This document shows, piece by piece, positions 1 to 11,985 of a stretch of 64,000 bases of DNA. A program made the translations under genes and the position numbers. Location: assembly GCA_021613375.1 (NCBI GenBank), contig CM038705.1, positions 5,307,364-5,371,363 of the forward strand, read 5' to 3'. The notes beneath the pieces were generated by a model. It was given only the letters and a program-made list of their open reading frames with translations, did not search any database and had not been told where the DNA came from. How positions within the stretch are numbered: the stretch's first letter is position 1; each line of letters starts with the position of its first letter. The stretch comes from Megaleporinus macrocephalus. Lineage: Eukaryota > Chordata > Actinopteri > Characiformes > Anostomidae.

Positions 1-340
1 TCTTTTTCCCGCCTGTATTCGGTTATGTAACCACCTACTTTCGGGAAAGTCCCGCCTCCCTCGCCGGGATTGGGTAGCAGCGAGCGGGCGGCCAATCCTA
101 GCGCGGCTTGTGTACATCGCTAGCCAATCAAAGCGCACGGCTGCGTCTTTCTCTCTCTCTCTCTATCTCGCTCGCGCTCTCTCTCTCTTCTTCACAAGCC
201 ATCCTCTCCCATCCCTTCATTCCTCGCGCTCCCTGCCGGCTCGCATTGTGCTCCGCGCGCATCCAGTGCCTTATTATTAATAATAAATAATAAAAAAAAT
301 TTAAACTAGATATTAAAAGATCCGGACCGCCGAAGCCACC
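1..340 (+). promoter_or_regulatory. stmn2: stmn2 upstream region and 5' UTR
   Basis: GC-rich DNA directly before the stmn2 start codon. It holds CCAAT at 92-96 and 124-128 and its reverse complement ATTGG at 69-73, then a CT-rich tract at about 149-193. The last 70 bases before the ATG are AT-rich. No TATA box stands out and the transcription start cannot be placed. I looked for the RE1/NRSE silencer known from mammalian STMN2 promoters and did not find it; it may lie left of the window. Confidence 0.5.
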
Positions 341-359
341 ATGGACAAAGTCGCCACCG
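341..359 (+). CDS. stmn2: stmn2 coding exon 1
   Basis: Nineteen coding bases, MDKVAT plus the first base of Ala7, followed by donor GTGAGT at 360. Mammalian STMN2 also has a very short first coding exon of about the same length. Confidence 0.85.
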
Positions 360-3300
360 GTGAGTGAGACTCGTTGCTTGTACGTGGGTCCAGTTCGGGC
401 AGCAGTGACGCAGGTCCGTCTGGTTCTGGGAGGGAGGATGACTGAACTATGCGTCGTGGGTTGCCAGATATCATATTTTTATATATAAAATAAAGCGTGT
501 AGATATTAATATTCGCCCCGTGTGCACCGCGTCTGCCCTGCTCTGTGCTCATATTTCTTTATTATAAAGAGCTGTGTTGTTTTAATTGAGCTGTAATTAA
601 CTGTATGTAATATTAATCCATTTATTAAATTAAAAAATTTAATATCACAGACTTATTATTAAAAAAGGTGTGTGCTCAAAGACAGAACAGCCTTTGCCAT
701 GTCGCAGCTGCCACTTTAGCACTGGCTGCTGCCTCCACATACAGCATAATGCAGACAGACCCCACCCAAGACCCCCGGCATATCAGCCAAGGCAAAAGGA
801 TGCACATCAAATACACATACAGCCTTTGTGTGTGTGCATGCTTACAAAAAGGACTGCTTTGGACCCAGTTGGCCCACCCTGCGTCCGAAAGGGGGGCTTT
901 TTCCACCAGATTCGGCTTTAATGCGCGACAATGTGTGACTGTCATTGTGTGGGTTCAATGGCCTTTAATGGCTCCGGAGGGGCGAACAGACCCTCTGGTA
1001 ACCAGATCTGACGTCTGGTTACCAGATTGACTCAGTTGTAGTGGATTATGTGGCTTTTTTTCTCAGTTAATGATGAATTCTATATATTTAGAAGCCGAGT
1101 CGGACCACCGGGGCAGGCTGAGGGCCTACTTTTGTTGATTTATTGGCCACATAATGAGCAGAAACGTGCAAAATGCTGTTTATTACGAGATACAAGCATA
1201 ACTTGGCCCCAAAATTGGGACGCCATCGTTTCGGAAGGATGGCTGCACACGGCTGTGAGATGTGGAGCTCGGTTTAACTGGGTGTGACTGTTTTATGACC
1301 CAGACAGGAGAGGCGAAGCCCCCCCATGAGCTCTTCCAGGCTTATATCGAAGGCGGGGGGGACTAAGCAGACTGATTTATAGTCTCATTCTACTCATTTA
1401 ACCCTTGCGTCTTGATTTCTAAGCTATTTTGTCCAACAGCTTTCCTTAGAGGTCATTTTTAGTGTTTGTTTTTGTTTAGAAGGGAATTAAAATCTGGAAT
1501 TGTTTTATGACCTGGCACTAAAAAGTTAGGTTTGCGCCCGGGCGGGTCCTATTGATATGAATTTATCATAATAGTACCAAAAAAATAGGTCAAAGTTTAC
1601 TGAGGACATTTCATTTCCGCAAATCAGACACATTTGAAGACGTCTAAACGCTTCAGGTAGATGTTCCTCAGAACGACAGAGGGAGCTTCGAAGAGCCAGG
1701 CTGGTGCTGAAGCTGCGCTAGGCCTGAGGAGACTCAAACTGGGAGGCGGGCCAGCCCTGCAGCACCGGAGCCCTGCACGCGGTGGCCTTTGCAGCACCGG
1801 GCTAATCAGTATTGACAGCCTGCGGACACTGGTGGACGTCCCAGCACCTGGGACACTGTGGGGATGGTCCTTTTGTCCTGGCGTCGGCTCTGAAACTGAT
1901 TAGGAGGGTCTCATTATGAGTCCGGCCCTGTGGATACAGATTTTAAACAGCAGACTTCAGTGGCTGATAATATCGGCTGATTAAATTCCACATGGGTTTA
2001 GTCACACATGCTGGTCCGAGACTGATAATGTGGGTTAATTATAATTATAAGGCCAAATCGATAAAACCAATTTGTTGCCAATACTAATTATTTAAAAAAA
2101 AGTTTAATTCTGAATAAAAATGTAAAATTTCAATTCTAAATAAACCTTTAAAATTTTTCTCTTTATTATGAAAGAGATATATAGCACACACATATAGATA
2201 GATAGATAGATAGATAGATAGAGACATGGTGGGTTAATTATAATTATAGGGCCAAATCGATAAAACCAATTTGTTGCCAATACTAATTATTTAAAAAAAA
2301 GTTAAATTCTGAATAAAAATGTAAAATTTAAATTCTAAATAAACATTAAAATTTTTTTCTCTTTATTAAGAAAGAAATGTACAGCACACACACACACACA
2401 TTAAAATTAAATTTTAAATAAACATTTAAAATTTTCCATTCTAAATTAAAATGAATGCAAAATTTGGTAGAAAATATACCATCCTTTTAGTTAAACACTG
2501 CAGGTCCTGGATCAGGACATTACTAGGGTTGGTCAGGACCCGACTGATATGGGCATTTTGTCACCAATACCCGTTTTGAGAAGCTAAAAATTCCAAATAA
2601 AATTTTATTTAGTCGAAAAAATGAACCAGATTTTAAGTTAAAACATCAGAAAAGTAACCAATACAAATTTGAAGGATTGTAGTATCAGCAAGGGGTGGGC
2701 AAAATCGATACAGCATAGTATTGCGATATTTTCCATCCCGATATTATATCAATTCACATTTTATTATATATTTTGTTATAAGTGTGAGATAAAACAGATG
2801 TTGATAAATTTTGAAGTTGAAAAAACAAATATAATAAATCAGAGTATATGTTATCGCAGTGCTCAGCATATAAGATTCTGGAAATCAGTAATACTGTATC
2901 ATGACTTAAATATCATTGTAATATCGCATCGTGGGACCGTCAGTGATTCCCATCCTCAAGCGTCAGCTAATCCAAAAGTATTATTATTATTATTATTATT
3001 ATTAGTAGTAGTAGTAGTAGTAGTATTTTAGTTATGCGTTCTAGTCTGAGGCTGGTTGAGAGGTATGTTGGGTGGGGTGGGGGGTGTTGTGTGGGGGGAG
3101 GGTGTACAGTGTTTGCAGATGTGTTCTGGGTAATGGAGTTTGGAGGATGTGCCTGTAATCTGTAAACGTCTGCAGGGCAGGAAATGGCCGGAATCATTAG
3201 TCTCTCCTGCATATTTCATGGAGCTGGAAGATCTTCCTCAGATTGTTCACCCTTACGATCCATCTGCTGCTCAGACACCTGCTTTACAGCCCCAGACAGA

Positions 3301-3471
3301 CTCACAGGAGAAACGGACGCTCGTTTATTACCAGAACTGAACTGAATTATCAGCTCAGAGTGAACATCACTGAAATACTGATATTATACTGAACCACCAC
3401 CGACAGAGGAGGCTAGACTAAACACATCAAACACATAGACCAACACAATCAACCAGCTTAACAGACTACTC

Positions 3472-3538
<67 letters not shown>

Positions 3539-3590
3539 AAAACAGTTGGATAGATAGTTTAAGAAAGAGATATATAGCACATACACACAT

Positions 3591-3663
<73 letters not shown>

Positions 3664-3731
3664 AAAAGAGTTGGATAGATAGATCGATGGATAGATAGTT
3701 TAAGAAAGAGATATATAGCACATACACACAT

Positions 3732-3782
<51 letters not shown>

Positions 3783-3783
3783 T

Positions 3784-3824
<41 letters not shown>

Positions 3825-3834
3825 AAAACAGTTG

Positions 3835-3879
<45 letters not shown>

Positions 3880-3961
3880 TTTAAGAAAGAGATATATAGC
3901 ACATACACACATATATATATATATAGATAGATAGATAGATAGATAGATAGAAAAACAGTTG

Positions 3962-4002
<41 letters not shown>

Positions 4003-4035
4003 TTTAAGAAAGAGATATTTAGCACATACACACAT

Positions 4036-4079
<44 letters not shown>

Positions 4080-4112
4080 TTTAAGAAAGAGATATTTAGC
4101 ACATACACACAT

Positions 4113-4178
<66 letters not shown>

Positions 4179-5883
4179 TTAGATGTACAGCAGCTCCGCC
4201 CACATTACAAACTAATCATGTTTAATAATGGTTATTAAGTCACACACGGTTACGGCTCCATTTATTAATTGTAATATTAATTGGTAGTTGTAATTAGTGA
4301 TTAGGAATTGATTATTAAAGACTCGTATGCTGCGGTGAGACTAATAAAAGCTCCTCCTCTTCCTCTCAGCGTATAAAGAGAAGATGAAGGAGCTGTCTGT
4401 GTTCTCTCTGATCTGCTCCTGCTTTAACCCGAGACTCCACAAAAACCTGGACATCAAGTCCGACTGTAAGTATTTCCTCTGTTATATACCTCAGATCTGA
4501 TTCTGTTCATGGAATTCCAGAGATAGGGATTTGCTTAAGGAATTAAAGAGACAGGATTTTTTTTATGGAATACAAGGAATAGAATTTTGTTTATGGAATA
4601 CCAAAGATCAGATTTTGTTTATGGAATACCATAGATCAAGTTTGATAATGAAATACCAGAGATCAGATTTTTTTTATGGAATACCATAGATTAACTTTGA
4701 TAATGAAATACCAGAGATCAGATTTTGTTTATGGAATTTAGGAGATAGGATTTTGTTAATGGAATATCAGAGATCAGATTTTGTTTATGGAATACCAGAG
4801 ATAGGATTTTGTTTGTGGAATTTAGGAGATAGCATTTTGTTTATGGAATATGATTTTGTTTATGAAATATATGAGATATGATTTTGTTTATGGAATACCA
4901 TAAATCAGAGGTTGATAATGGAAAAACAGAGATCAGTTAATTTTAATGGAACACCAGAAATCAGATTTTGTTTATGGAATTTAGGAGATATGATTTTGTT
5001 TATGGAATATCAGAGATTAGATTTTGTTTATGGAATTTAGGAGATAGGATTTTGTTTATGGAATATGATTTTGTTCATGGAATACCAGAAATCAGATTTT
5101 GTTTATGGAATACCAGAGATCAGATTTTGTTGTTGGAATTTAGGAGATAAGGTATTGTTTATGGAATTCTGGAGATAAGGTATTGTTTATGGAATTCTGG
5201 AGATAGGGTTTTAATTGAGGAAGAGATCTGGAGAACATATCTTCTCTGTAAATATGCTGCTGTAACGTTAACACCTCGAATGAATCGTTCATCTCAGGAA
5301 TGAGAGCCTGAGGTCGGAATGTTATCACAATGCCGGTTTCTGTGTAATTCTATAGCCGACATGGAGGTGAAGCCCATAAATAAGCGGGCCTCTGGCCAGG
5401 CCTTCGAGGTCATCCTGAAGCCCCCCTCTCCGGTGACCGATGTGGCTCACAGCATCACGTCCCCCCCGAAGAAAAGGGACGTCTCTCTGGAGGACATCCA
5501 GAAGAAGCTGGAGGCTGCAGAAGACCGCCGGAAAGTGAGTTTACAAGCAGCTTCCTGAAAAAAAAAACGAATTTTCCACTTTAAATTGTGCCACCGTTTA
5601 AGGTGGAACCGAAAATTTGGATGACAAGCAGGCAAATGGGCACCGAGCTATTTGGTCTGCCTGAGTTTCTATGTATTACTAAATTAGCATTGAAGCTAAG
5701 GATGCTAACTGTAGGTGCGTATATAAACCCAGTCTTGGCTGACCATTTGGGCTTTACAAACCAATTTGTTGCCAATACTAATTATTTAAAAAAAGTTAAA
5801 TTATGAATAAAATGTAAAATTAAAATTCTAAATAAACATTTTAAAAAATTCTCTTTATTGAGAAAGAGATATACAGCACACAC

Positions 5884-5929
<46 letters not shown>

Positions 5930-5956
5930 TAAGAAAGAGATAAACAGCACAGGCAT

Positions 5957-6022
<66 letters not shown>

Positions 6023-6049
6023 TAAGAAAGAGATAAACAGCACAGGCAT

Positions 6050-6106
<57 letters not shown>

Positions 6107-6124
6107 GATAAACAGCACAGGTAT

Positions 6125-6169
<45 letters not shown>

Positions 6170-6187
6170 GATAAACAGCACAGGCAT

Positions 6188-6260
<73 letters not shown>

Positions 6261-6278
6261 GATAAACAGCACAGGCAT

Positions 6279-6334
<56 letters not shown>

Positions 6335-6338
6335 ATAA

Positions 6339-6437
<99 letters not shown>

Positions 6438-6458
6438 GATAGATAGATAGATAAATAA

Positions 6459-6507
<49 letters not shown>

Positions 6508-6526
6508 GATAAACAGCACAGGCATT

Positions 6527-6596
<70 letters not shown>

Positions 6597-6613
6597 GATA
6601 GATAGATAAATAA

Positions 6614-6663
<50 letters not shown>

Positions 6664-9442
6664 TAAGGATGTTACTTATTTTATCCACATGGTGACTTGT
6701 AGAGAAATCTTCTCGCCTCATCTGTATTGCAGGCTCTCCACTGTGGAGCCCAGTCATGGCTCTACACTCTGGAGTTGGACTGTTTAGCTTTTGTTGGCGT
6801 TTTCTTTGTAGAAAAGTTCCTCCTCCTGTGTTTTTGTGCTGCTCACATGCCGCTAACATGCCGTGCGCCTGCTGTCCACAGTCACAGGAGGCGCAGGTGC
6901 TGAGGGCTTTGGCTGAAAAGCGTGAGCACGAGCGAGACGTCCTGCTGAAAGCCATGGAGGAGAACAACAACTTCAGCAAGATGGCTGAAGAAAAACTCAC
7001 TCTGAAGATGGAGCAAATCAACGAGAACCGCAGGGCCCACTTAGCGGCCATGTTGGAGCGCCTGCAGGAGAAGGTGATCAATTCATCCATAAGAAATGGT
7101 TGATTTCCATCCTGAAAGCTGATTGGCTGAGCCGCATTCAAAGTCATATTTAAATACTGTCAGTATCTGATCACACAGTTCCGTTTAAACTGAGGGACTA
7201 AAAAAATAGAGTGGCAAAAAAGATACAAACTGAAACACCGAACACCCAGTAGCAAAATCCTAGCAACCACCTGGAACAACATAGCACCCATCATTATATT
7301 ATCATCAATATATCATCACTATGTTGTCACAGTGTTATCACTATATCATCACTACATTATCATCACTATAATATAATCACTATAATATCATCACTATATT
7401 ATCATTATATCATTATATTATCATCACTATATCATCACTATATTATCATCACTATAATATCATCAATATATCATCACTATATTATCATCACTATAATATC
7501 ATCAATATATCATCACTATATTATCATCACTATAATATCATCACTACATTATCATCACTATAATATCATCACTATAATATCATCACTATATTATCATTAT
7601 ATCATTATATTATCATCACTATATTATCATCACTATAATATCATCAATATATCATCACTATATTATCATCACTATAATATCATCAATATATCATCACTAT
7701 AATATCATCAATATATCATCACTACATCATCACTATATTATCATCAGTATAATATCATCACTATATTATCATCACTATAATATCATCCATATATCATCAC
7801 TATAATATCATCAATATATCATCACTACATCATCACTATATTATCATCACTATAATATCATCACTATATTATCATCACTATAATATCATCATTATATCAT
7901 TATCACTATATCATCACTATAATATCATCACTATATCATCATTATATTATTATCACTATATTATAATCACTATAATATCATCACCATATCATCACCATAT
8001 TATCATTATATCATCATTATATTATCATACCTATATCATCATTATATCATCACTATATCATTATATATCATCACTATGTTATCATCACTATATTATCATC
8101 GCTATAATATCATCACTATATCATCATTATATATCATCACTATATCATTATTATATTATCTTCACTATATTATCATCAATATATCATCACTTTGTTATCA
8201 CTATACCATTACTATATTATCATCACTATATTATCATCACTATATCATTATATTATCATTATATTATCATCACTATATTATCATCACTATAATATCATCA
8301 CCATATTATCACCATATTATCATTATATCATCATTATATTATCATACCTATATCATCATTATATCATCATTATATATCATCACTATATCATTATTATATT
8401 ATCTTTACTATATTATCATCAACATGTCATCACTATATTATCATCACTATATTATCATTATATCATCATTATATTATTATCACTATATTATCATCAATAT
8501 ATCATCATTATACCATTATATTATCATCACTATCATCATTATATTATTATCACTATATTATTATCATTAAATCATCACTATATGATCATTGCTATCATTA
8601 TATTATCATACTATATTATTATCATTATATCATCTCTATATTATCATTAGTATATTATCATCACTACATCATTATATTATTATCACTATATTATTATCAT
8701 TATGTCATCACTATATTAACATTGCTATCATTATATTATCATCACCATATTATCACTATATTATCATCACTATAGCATCCCTATATTATTATCTTTATAT
8801 CATTACTATATTATTATCGTTATATCATCACTATATTATCATCACTGTATCATTATTATATTATTATCATTATATCATCACTATAACATCCCTATATTAT
8901 TATCTTTATATCATTACTATATTATCATTGCTATCATTATATTATTATCATTATATCATCACTTTATTATCATCACTGTAACATCACTATATTCTTATCA
9001 TTATATTATCACTATATTATTATCATTATATCATCACTATATTATCATTGCTATCATCATTATATTCTTAGCACTATATCATTATTATATTATCTTCTCT
9101 ATATCATCATCATTATATCATCACTATATTATCATCACTACATCATCATTATGTTATCATCACTATATTATCTTCTCTATATCATCATTATATCATCACT
9201 ATATTATCATCACTACATCATCATTATATCATCACTATATTATCATCACTACATCATCATTATGTTATCATCACTATATTATCTTCTCTATATCATCATT
9301 ATATCATCACTATATTATCATCACTATATAATCTGTATTATGTTATGATTTTTACATGTTCTGTCTGTTTTTCCTCTTGTAGGAGCGACATGCTGCTGTG
9401 GTTCGCAGGAACAAGGAGCTGAGAGAAGAATTGACAGCGTGA
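341..9442 (+). CDS. stmn2: stathmin-2 (SCG10-like), complete, five coding exons
   Basis: Exons join as 341-359, 4370-4465, 5356-5534, 6882-7073 and 9383-9442, giving 181 codons; human STMN2 has 179. All joins keep frame and use GT-AG sites. The start has a near-perfect Kozak context (GCCACCATGG). Residues 8-25 form the membrane-anchoring segment, with Cys22 and Cys24 in SLICSCF, the palmitoylation pair of the family. The stathmin-like domain follows from about residue 41, starting [13 protein letters not shown] and continuing as the long helix. Ser51, Ser63, Ser74 and Ser99 lie in contexts matching the known STMN2 sites (KRAS, PPSP, TSP, RRKS). The family binds tubulin dimers and promotes microtubule turnover in growing axons. 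The segment SQEAQVL favours STMN2 over STMN4, which has YQEAELL. Residues 28-39 differ from mammals. Which fish paralogue (a or b) this is cannot be decided here. Confidence 0.95.
2031..2400 (+). repeat. AT-rich dispersed element, two tandem copies, tailed by TAGA/CA repeats
   Basis: Two copies about 199 bp apart share GGCCAAATCGATAAAACC and an AT-rich body ending in GAAAGAGATATATAGCAC. The first copy runs into a short TAGA tract (about 2197-2221), the second into CA repeats. A third copy at 5740-5883 runs into the large TAGA array of intron 3. Confidence 0.75.
2689..2955. mobile_element. degenerate inverted-repeat type dispersed element
   Basis: It begins AAGGGGTGGGCAAAATCGAT and ends GTGATTCCCATCCTC, with an AT-rich body rich in ATATCG-like words. 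This layout is familiar from hAT-like non-autonomous elements of fish. No coding remnant is seen. Family assignment is from memory. Confidence 0.4.
2980..3027. repeat. (ATT)n/(AGT)n microsatellite
   Basis: Trinucleotide run that switches from ATT to AGT in the middle. Confidence 0.9.
3472..4178. repeat. compound TAGA array in stmn2 intron 1
   Basis: Long (TAGA)n blocks separated by a spacer about 35 bp long that reads TTAAGAAAGAGATATATAGC then ACATACACACATA. Spacer and block repeat together as a higher-order unit. The antisense frames read LSIYLSIY with no stops; this is an artefact of the 4-bp unit. Confidence 0.95.
4370..4465 (+). CDS. stmn2: stmn2 coding exon 2 (membrane anchor)
   Basis: Acceptor CAG ends at 4369 and donor GTAAGT starts at 4466. 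The exon encodes [18 protein letters not shown] and a short variable tail, so it carries both predicted palmitoylated cysteines. Confidence 0.93.
4497..5215. repeat. 28-29 bp minisatellite in stmn2 intron 2
   Basis: Degenerate units around GATTTTGTTTATGGAATACC and AGAGATCA, about 25 copies. Similar GGAATTCCAGAGA-type units recur in ankib1 intron 5 (57645-58680) and at 55755-55990. Confidence 0.85.
5356..5534 (+). CDS. stmn2: stmn2 coding exon 3 (start of stathmin domain)
   Basis: The acceptor is TAG rather than CAG (ends 5355); donor GTGAGT starts at 5535. It encodes [15 protein letters not shown] through [11 protein letters not shown] and includes the two Ser-Pro sites (Ser63, Ser74) that are JNK targets in mammalian STMN2. 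Confidence 0.95.
5574..5608. repeat. short inverted repeat of the TTCCACCTTAAA family
   Basis: TTCCACTTTAAATTG faces CACCGTTTAAGGTGGAA. It is a small copy of the hairpin family seen at 37727-37839 and 61211-61350. Confidence 0.6.
5740..5883 (+). repeat. third copy of the AT-rich element, before the GATA array
   Basis: Shares CCAATTTGTTGCCAATACTA and the end GAAAGAGATATACAGCACAC with the copies at 2031-2400. The TAGA array begins directly after it. Confidence 0.75.
5884..6662. repeat. compound TAGA array in stmn2 intron 3
   Basis: (TAGA)n blocks with some TAAA variants, separated by spacers reading GAGATAAACAGCACAGGCAT. The spacers are the end of the dispersed element just upstream, so spacer and tract were amplified together. 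Confidence 0.95.
6882..7073 (+). CDS. stmn2: stmn2 coding exon 4 (tubulin-binding helix)
   Basis: Exactly 64 codons in phase 0, from [17 protein letters not shown] to MLERLQEK. This is the most conserved part of the family ([13 protein letters not shown]). Donor GTGATC is weaker than the other donors of the gene. Confidence 0.96.
7291..9331. repeat. 2-kb ATCATCACTATATT array in stmn2 intron 4
   Basis: Degenerate 14-15 bp units (ATTATCATCACTATA and variants such as ATAATATCATCA) fill almost the whole intron. The open frames in it ([10 protein letters not shown]) are by-products of the repeat. Confidence 0.92.
9383..9442 (+). CDS. stmn2: stmn2 coding exon 5 (C-terminus)
   Basis: Acceptor TTGTAG ends at 9382. 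It encodes [19 protein letters not shown] then TGA at 9440-9442, which matches the end of STMN2 proteins closely. Confidence 0.95.
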   Translation, partial: ERHAAVVRRNKELREELTA

Positions 9443-10259
9443 ATGCATTTAAACTTCATCACTTCATCACTTCATCATTCCCTTCATCATCCTGCTGTTA
9501 CACTTACACACACACACACATACACACACACACACACACAGTACTGTGTAGTAACTCCTCCAGGTTAAATGGTCTTGCTCGATTTCATAGATTATCACTC
9601 ATAGATTAGTTTGTAAATACATCTTTTTTATATCTCTCTCTCTCTCTCTCTCTTTCTCTTTCTACCCATCCGCCTATCTATCTCTCTGTTTATCTATCTA
9701 ACGGTCAGTCAGCTTGAACGAAAACAAACGTCAGTTGTGTCAAATCTATCCACGGTACGGTGTCACGATCTGTTAGTTTATTGTTTTTACTCTGTTATTG
9801 ATAAACACTATCGTTTGTTTATTTATTGCTTTCGGAAGCTTTTGGAATGATCTTGTAAAGGCTTTGATGTTGTGAGTAAGCCCACCTCAGCTTACGTTCC
9901 GCAGTGTTGAGCGATGGTCAGTTTCCGTGTCATTGTGAAGAGCGCTGCGCTCGAGCCCCGGCGTCATATACGGACGTAACCGCTTATAAACACACACACC
10001 TACACAAAGTATCTACGCCTATGTACACTGTCACCGACTCATATCACTCCTTCCTTCTGCCAACCGGCTTCAAACAAACTCCATGGATTCTTTTGGCCAG
10101 TTCATGCTTACGTGTTCTACAGTCGTCGGCCACTCCGAGCAGTTCAGTCTGAAAAGCTAATGTTGCTAACAATGAATGGAAGTGAATAGTCACCGAATAG
10201 CATTGTGGACTTCTTTGGTCGTAAATCACTTTTATGCTGGAATCAAACACTAATTAAAC

Positions 10260-11250
10260 TCTGTAATTAAACTTTCTGTACTGCCCCCTGGTGGCGGAAT
10301 GGAAGTCTACCAGGATCTTCTCAAGTGACTTATAATATAAGTTTCTCACAACTCTGAAATAGTTCAACAGCTATGATGTAAACTAAGACATGGAGTTGAA
10401 GACATTGGTGTGAGATGCTCCATTGTTGAGAAACGTACTGACTTTACAGTGGAGGTGAATGGAACCAGACGTCCACCTTTAAAAAGCTCCCTCACAGAAA
10501 GTTATTCGATGACATTGGTTATGAATACGGTGCCTGATGTCTGAGACGTTGTTAATGGTAGATTTGAGAACAATTTAGCCTTAAAATCTATTCATGGTGG
10601 AGGGATACATGCAGTGCGCTGTGAAACAAAATAGTCCCCCCAGGGACTACTTTTCCCACCGTCACTGGTTCACTGGTTCATATGGTGGCTTCCATGCCAA
10701 CGCAGTTACGTTGTGGTGGCCTATTGTTTCGGTGCCCGCCACGTTGAAATGTAATTCCTTAGAAAATAGTAGCAGCGTTATATGACAACATACTGACAAC
10801 ATTGTCACAACCTTCTAGAATCCTTCATACGTTCCATGGAACTCCATAAAAGTTGCCAATAAGCAGTCATAATATCCAAGACGAGGTTATTCAGTAGTGA
10901 CCTTGTGGCGATCTTGTTCAGACAACGTTAACAGCACCACCTTTGGACAACGTTGTAGCAACATTGGTGCTTTTGATGATAAATAAAATGAAACTATATT
11001 TGTGTCCCAGACATGATGACCTCTGGTTCCATTGACCACCACTGTAAACAACATCCGAACCATTTCACGCCGAACCCACTCCGAATGACTCTGTTTGCAT
11101 CTCAACCACGGAATTATGGGGTCATTTGGAAAAGCAAATGGTGGTCCGAAACTACAGACAACACCAGAGCAGCACATTAGCAACCACCTGGAACAGCCAC
11201 CCAAGTGTCTAGCTGAAAGCTGGTGGCAGCAACTAGTACGACATCAGTCC
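10260..11250. repeat. dispersed repeat related to 30235-30990
   Basis: It shares GAATGGAACCAGACGTCCAC, CTGATGTCTGAGACGTTG, GGTGGAGGGATACATGCAG and ACCACTGTAAACAAC, in that order, with two copies at 30235-30990. No open frame is shared. The element type is not recognised. Confidence 0.6.
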
Positions 11251-11840
11251 AGTACTATGTGTAGCTTCCCTTCATTGTTAGCAGCGTTGGTGGAAACGGT
11301 GGAGCCGTTGCTCTCTGTGTGGTCAGTCCGGCCTTCTCTGTACTAACAGCATGCCGTCCTTCCTTTCTCTGGCCCTCACGGCGCGCGGGACGGCGTGAAA
11401 CCTTCCCGAACGGAAGTTTTCCATCAAACGAACGGATCCGTGCAGCTGTTCACCTCTCACTTCTCACACTCCTCGAATGTGGTCATCCTGACTCGATGAT
11501 GTCTGTAAACATCTCCGCCAGTCGAATGTACTTCTCCTCCTAACTTCGACCTCCGAGGAGCGACTGCTGTTTTCTTTTTCTTCTTGCGAGTGTGTATGTG
11601 TGTGTGAGTGAGTGAGTGTGTGTGTGTGTGTGTCCATGTTAGGGTGGCCAAGTTTTAGTGACCTTTCTCTCTGGAAGCGAAATGCAAGATGGAAACAGAA
11701 TATGCATCGGATGATTTAATTTTCTTCTGTTTTATTTTCTAAACGGTCACTGTTTCCTCTCGAAGTACGTCTGCCTGCATCTTCTGCTGCGTAAATTGTG
11801 TTTTTCCCTCATTTCTCTGTGTGCAAACTGAAATTTGGTG

Positions 11841-11846
11841 AATAAA
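11841..11846 (+). terminator. stmn2: candidate stmn2 polyadenylation signal
   Basis: AATAAA followed at once by a second overlapping signal-like run (AATAAAATAAAG). It is the last such signal before intergenic satellite DNA begins at 11986. Confidence 0.4.
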
Positions 11847-11985
11847 ATAAAGATTTGGGGTTCCGTGAACACGGAGAGTCAAAGAGTGTCATTTCACCGC
11901 AGTTCCACCTTCAGCCACCAGGTGGCACCAAGAGATTTCACAAGACTAAACTGTTTCACTGGCCACGGCTTTACAAACTCACTTC

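Larger units (their letters stand above)
9443..11860 (+). other. stmn2: probable stmn2 3' UTR, end uncertain
   Basis: No coding signal follows the stop. The stretch holds CA repeats (about 9508-9541), a CT tract (about 9631-9660) and a GT tract (about 11590-11632). Poly(A) signals AATAAA occur at 10982 (inside a dispersed repeat) and at 11841. The second, followed by array DNA, is my preferred end. A 3' UTR of 2.4 kb is long, and part of this may be intergenic. Confidence 0.4.

Noticed and set aside
825..840. TDP-43-type UG repeat and cryptic exon in stmn2 intron 1, as known in human STMN2
   Set aside because: Only a (TG)5 run is present and no exon with convincing splice sites and a nearby poly(A) signal could be tied to it.
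1700..1725. RE1/NRSE silencer near stmn2 (GGTGCTGAAG at about 1703)
   Set aside because: Only the right half-site matches; the left half is absent.
3384..7147. Long LSIYLSIY frames on the - strand
   Set aside because: Translation of (TAGA)n microsatellites; the longest one also runs antisense through stmn2 exon 4.
8076..9348. Tyr/Ile/His-rich open frames
   Set aside because: By-products of the ATCATCACTATATT array in stmn2 intron 4.
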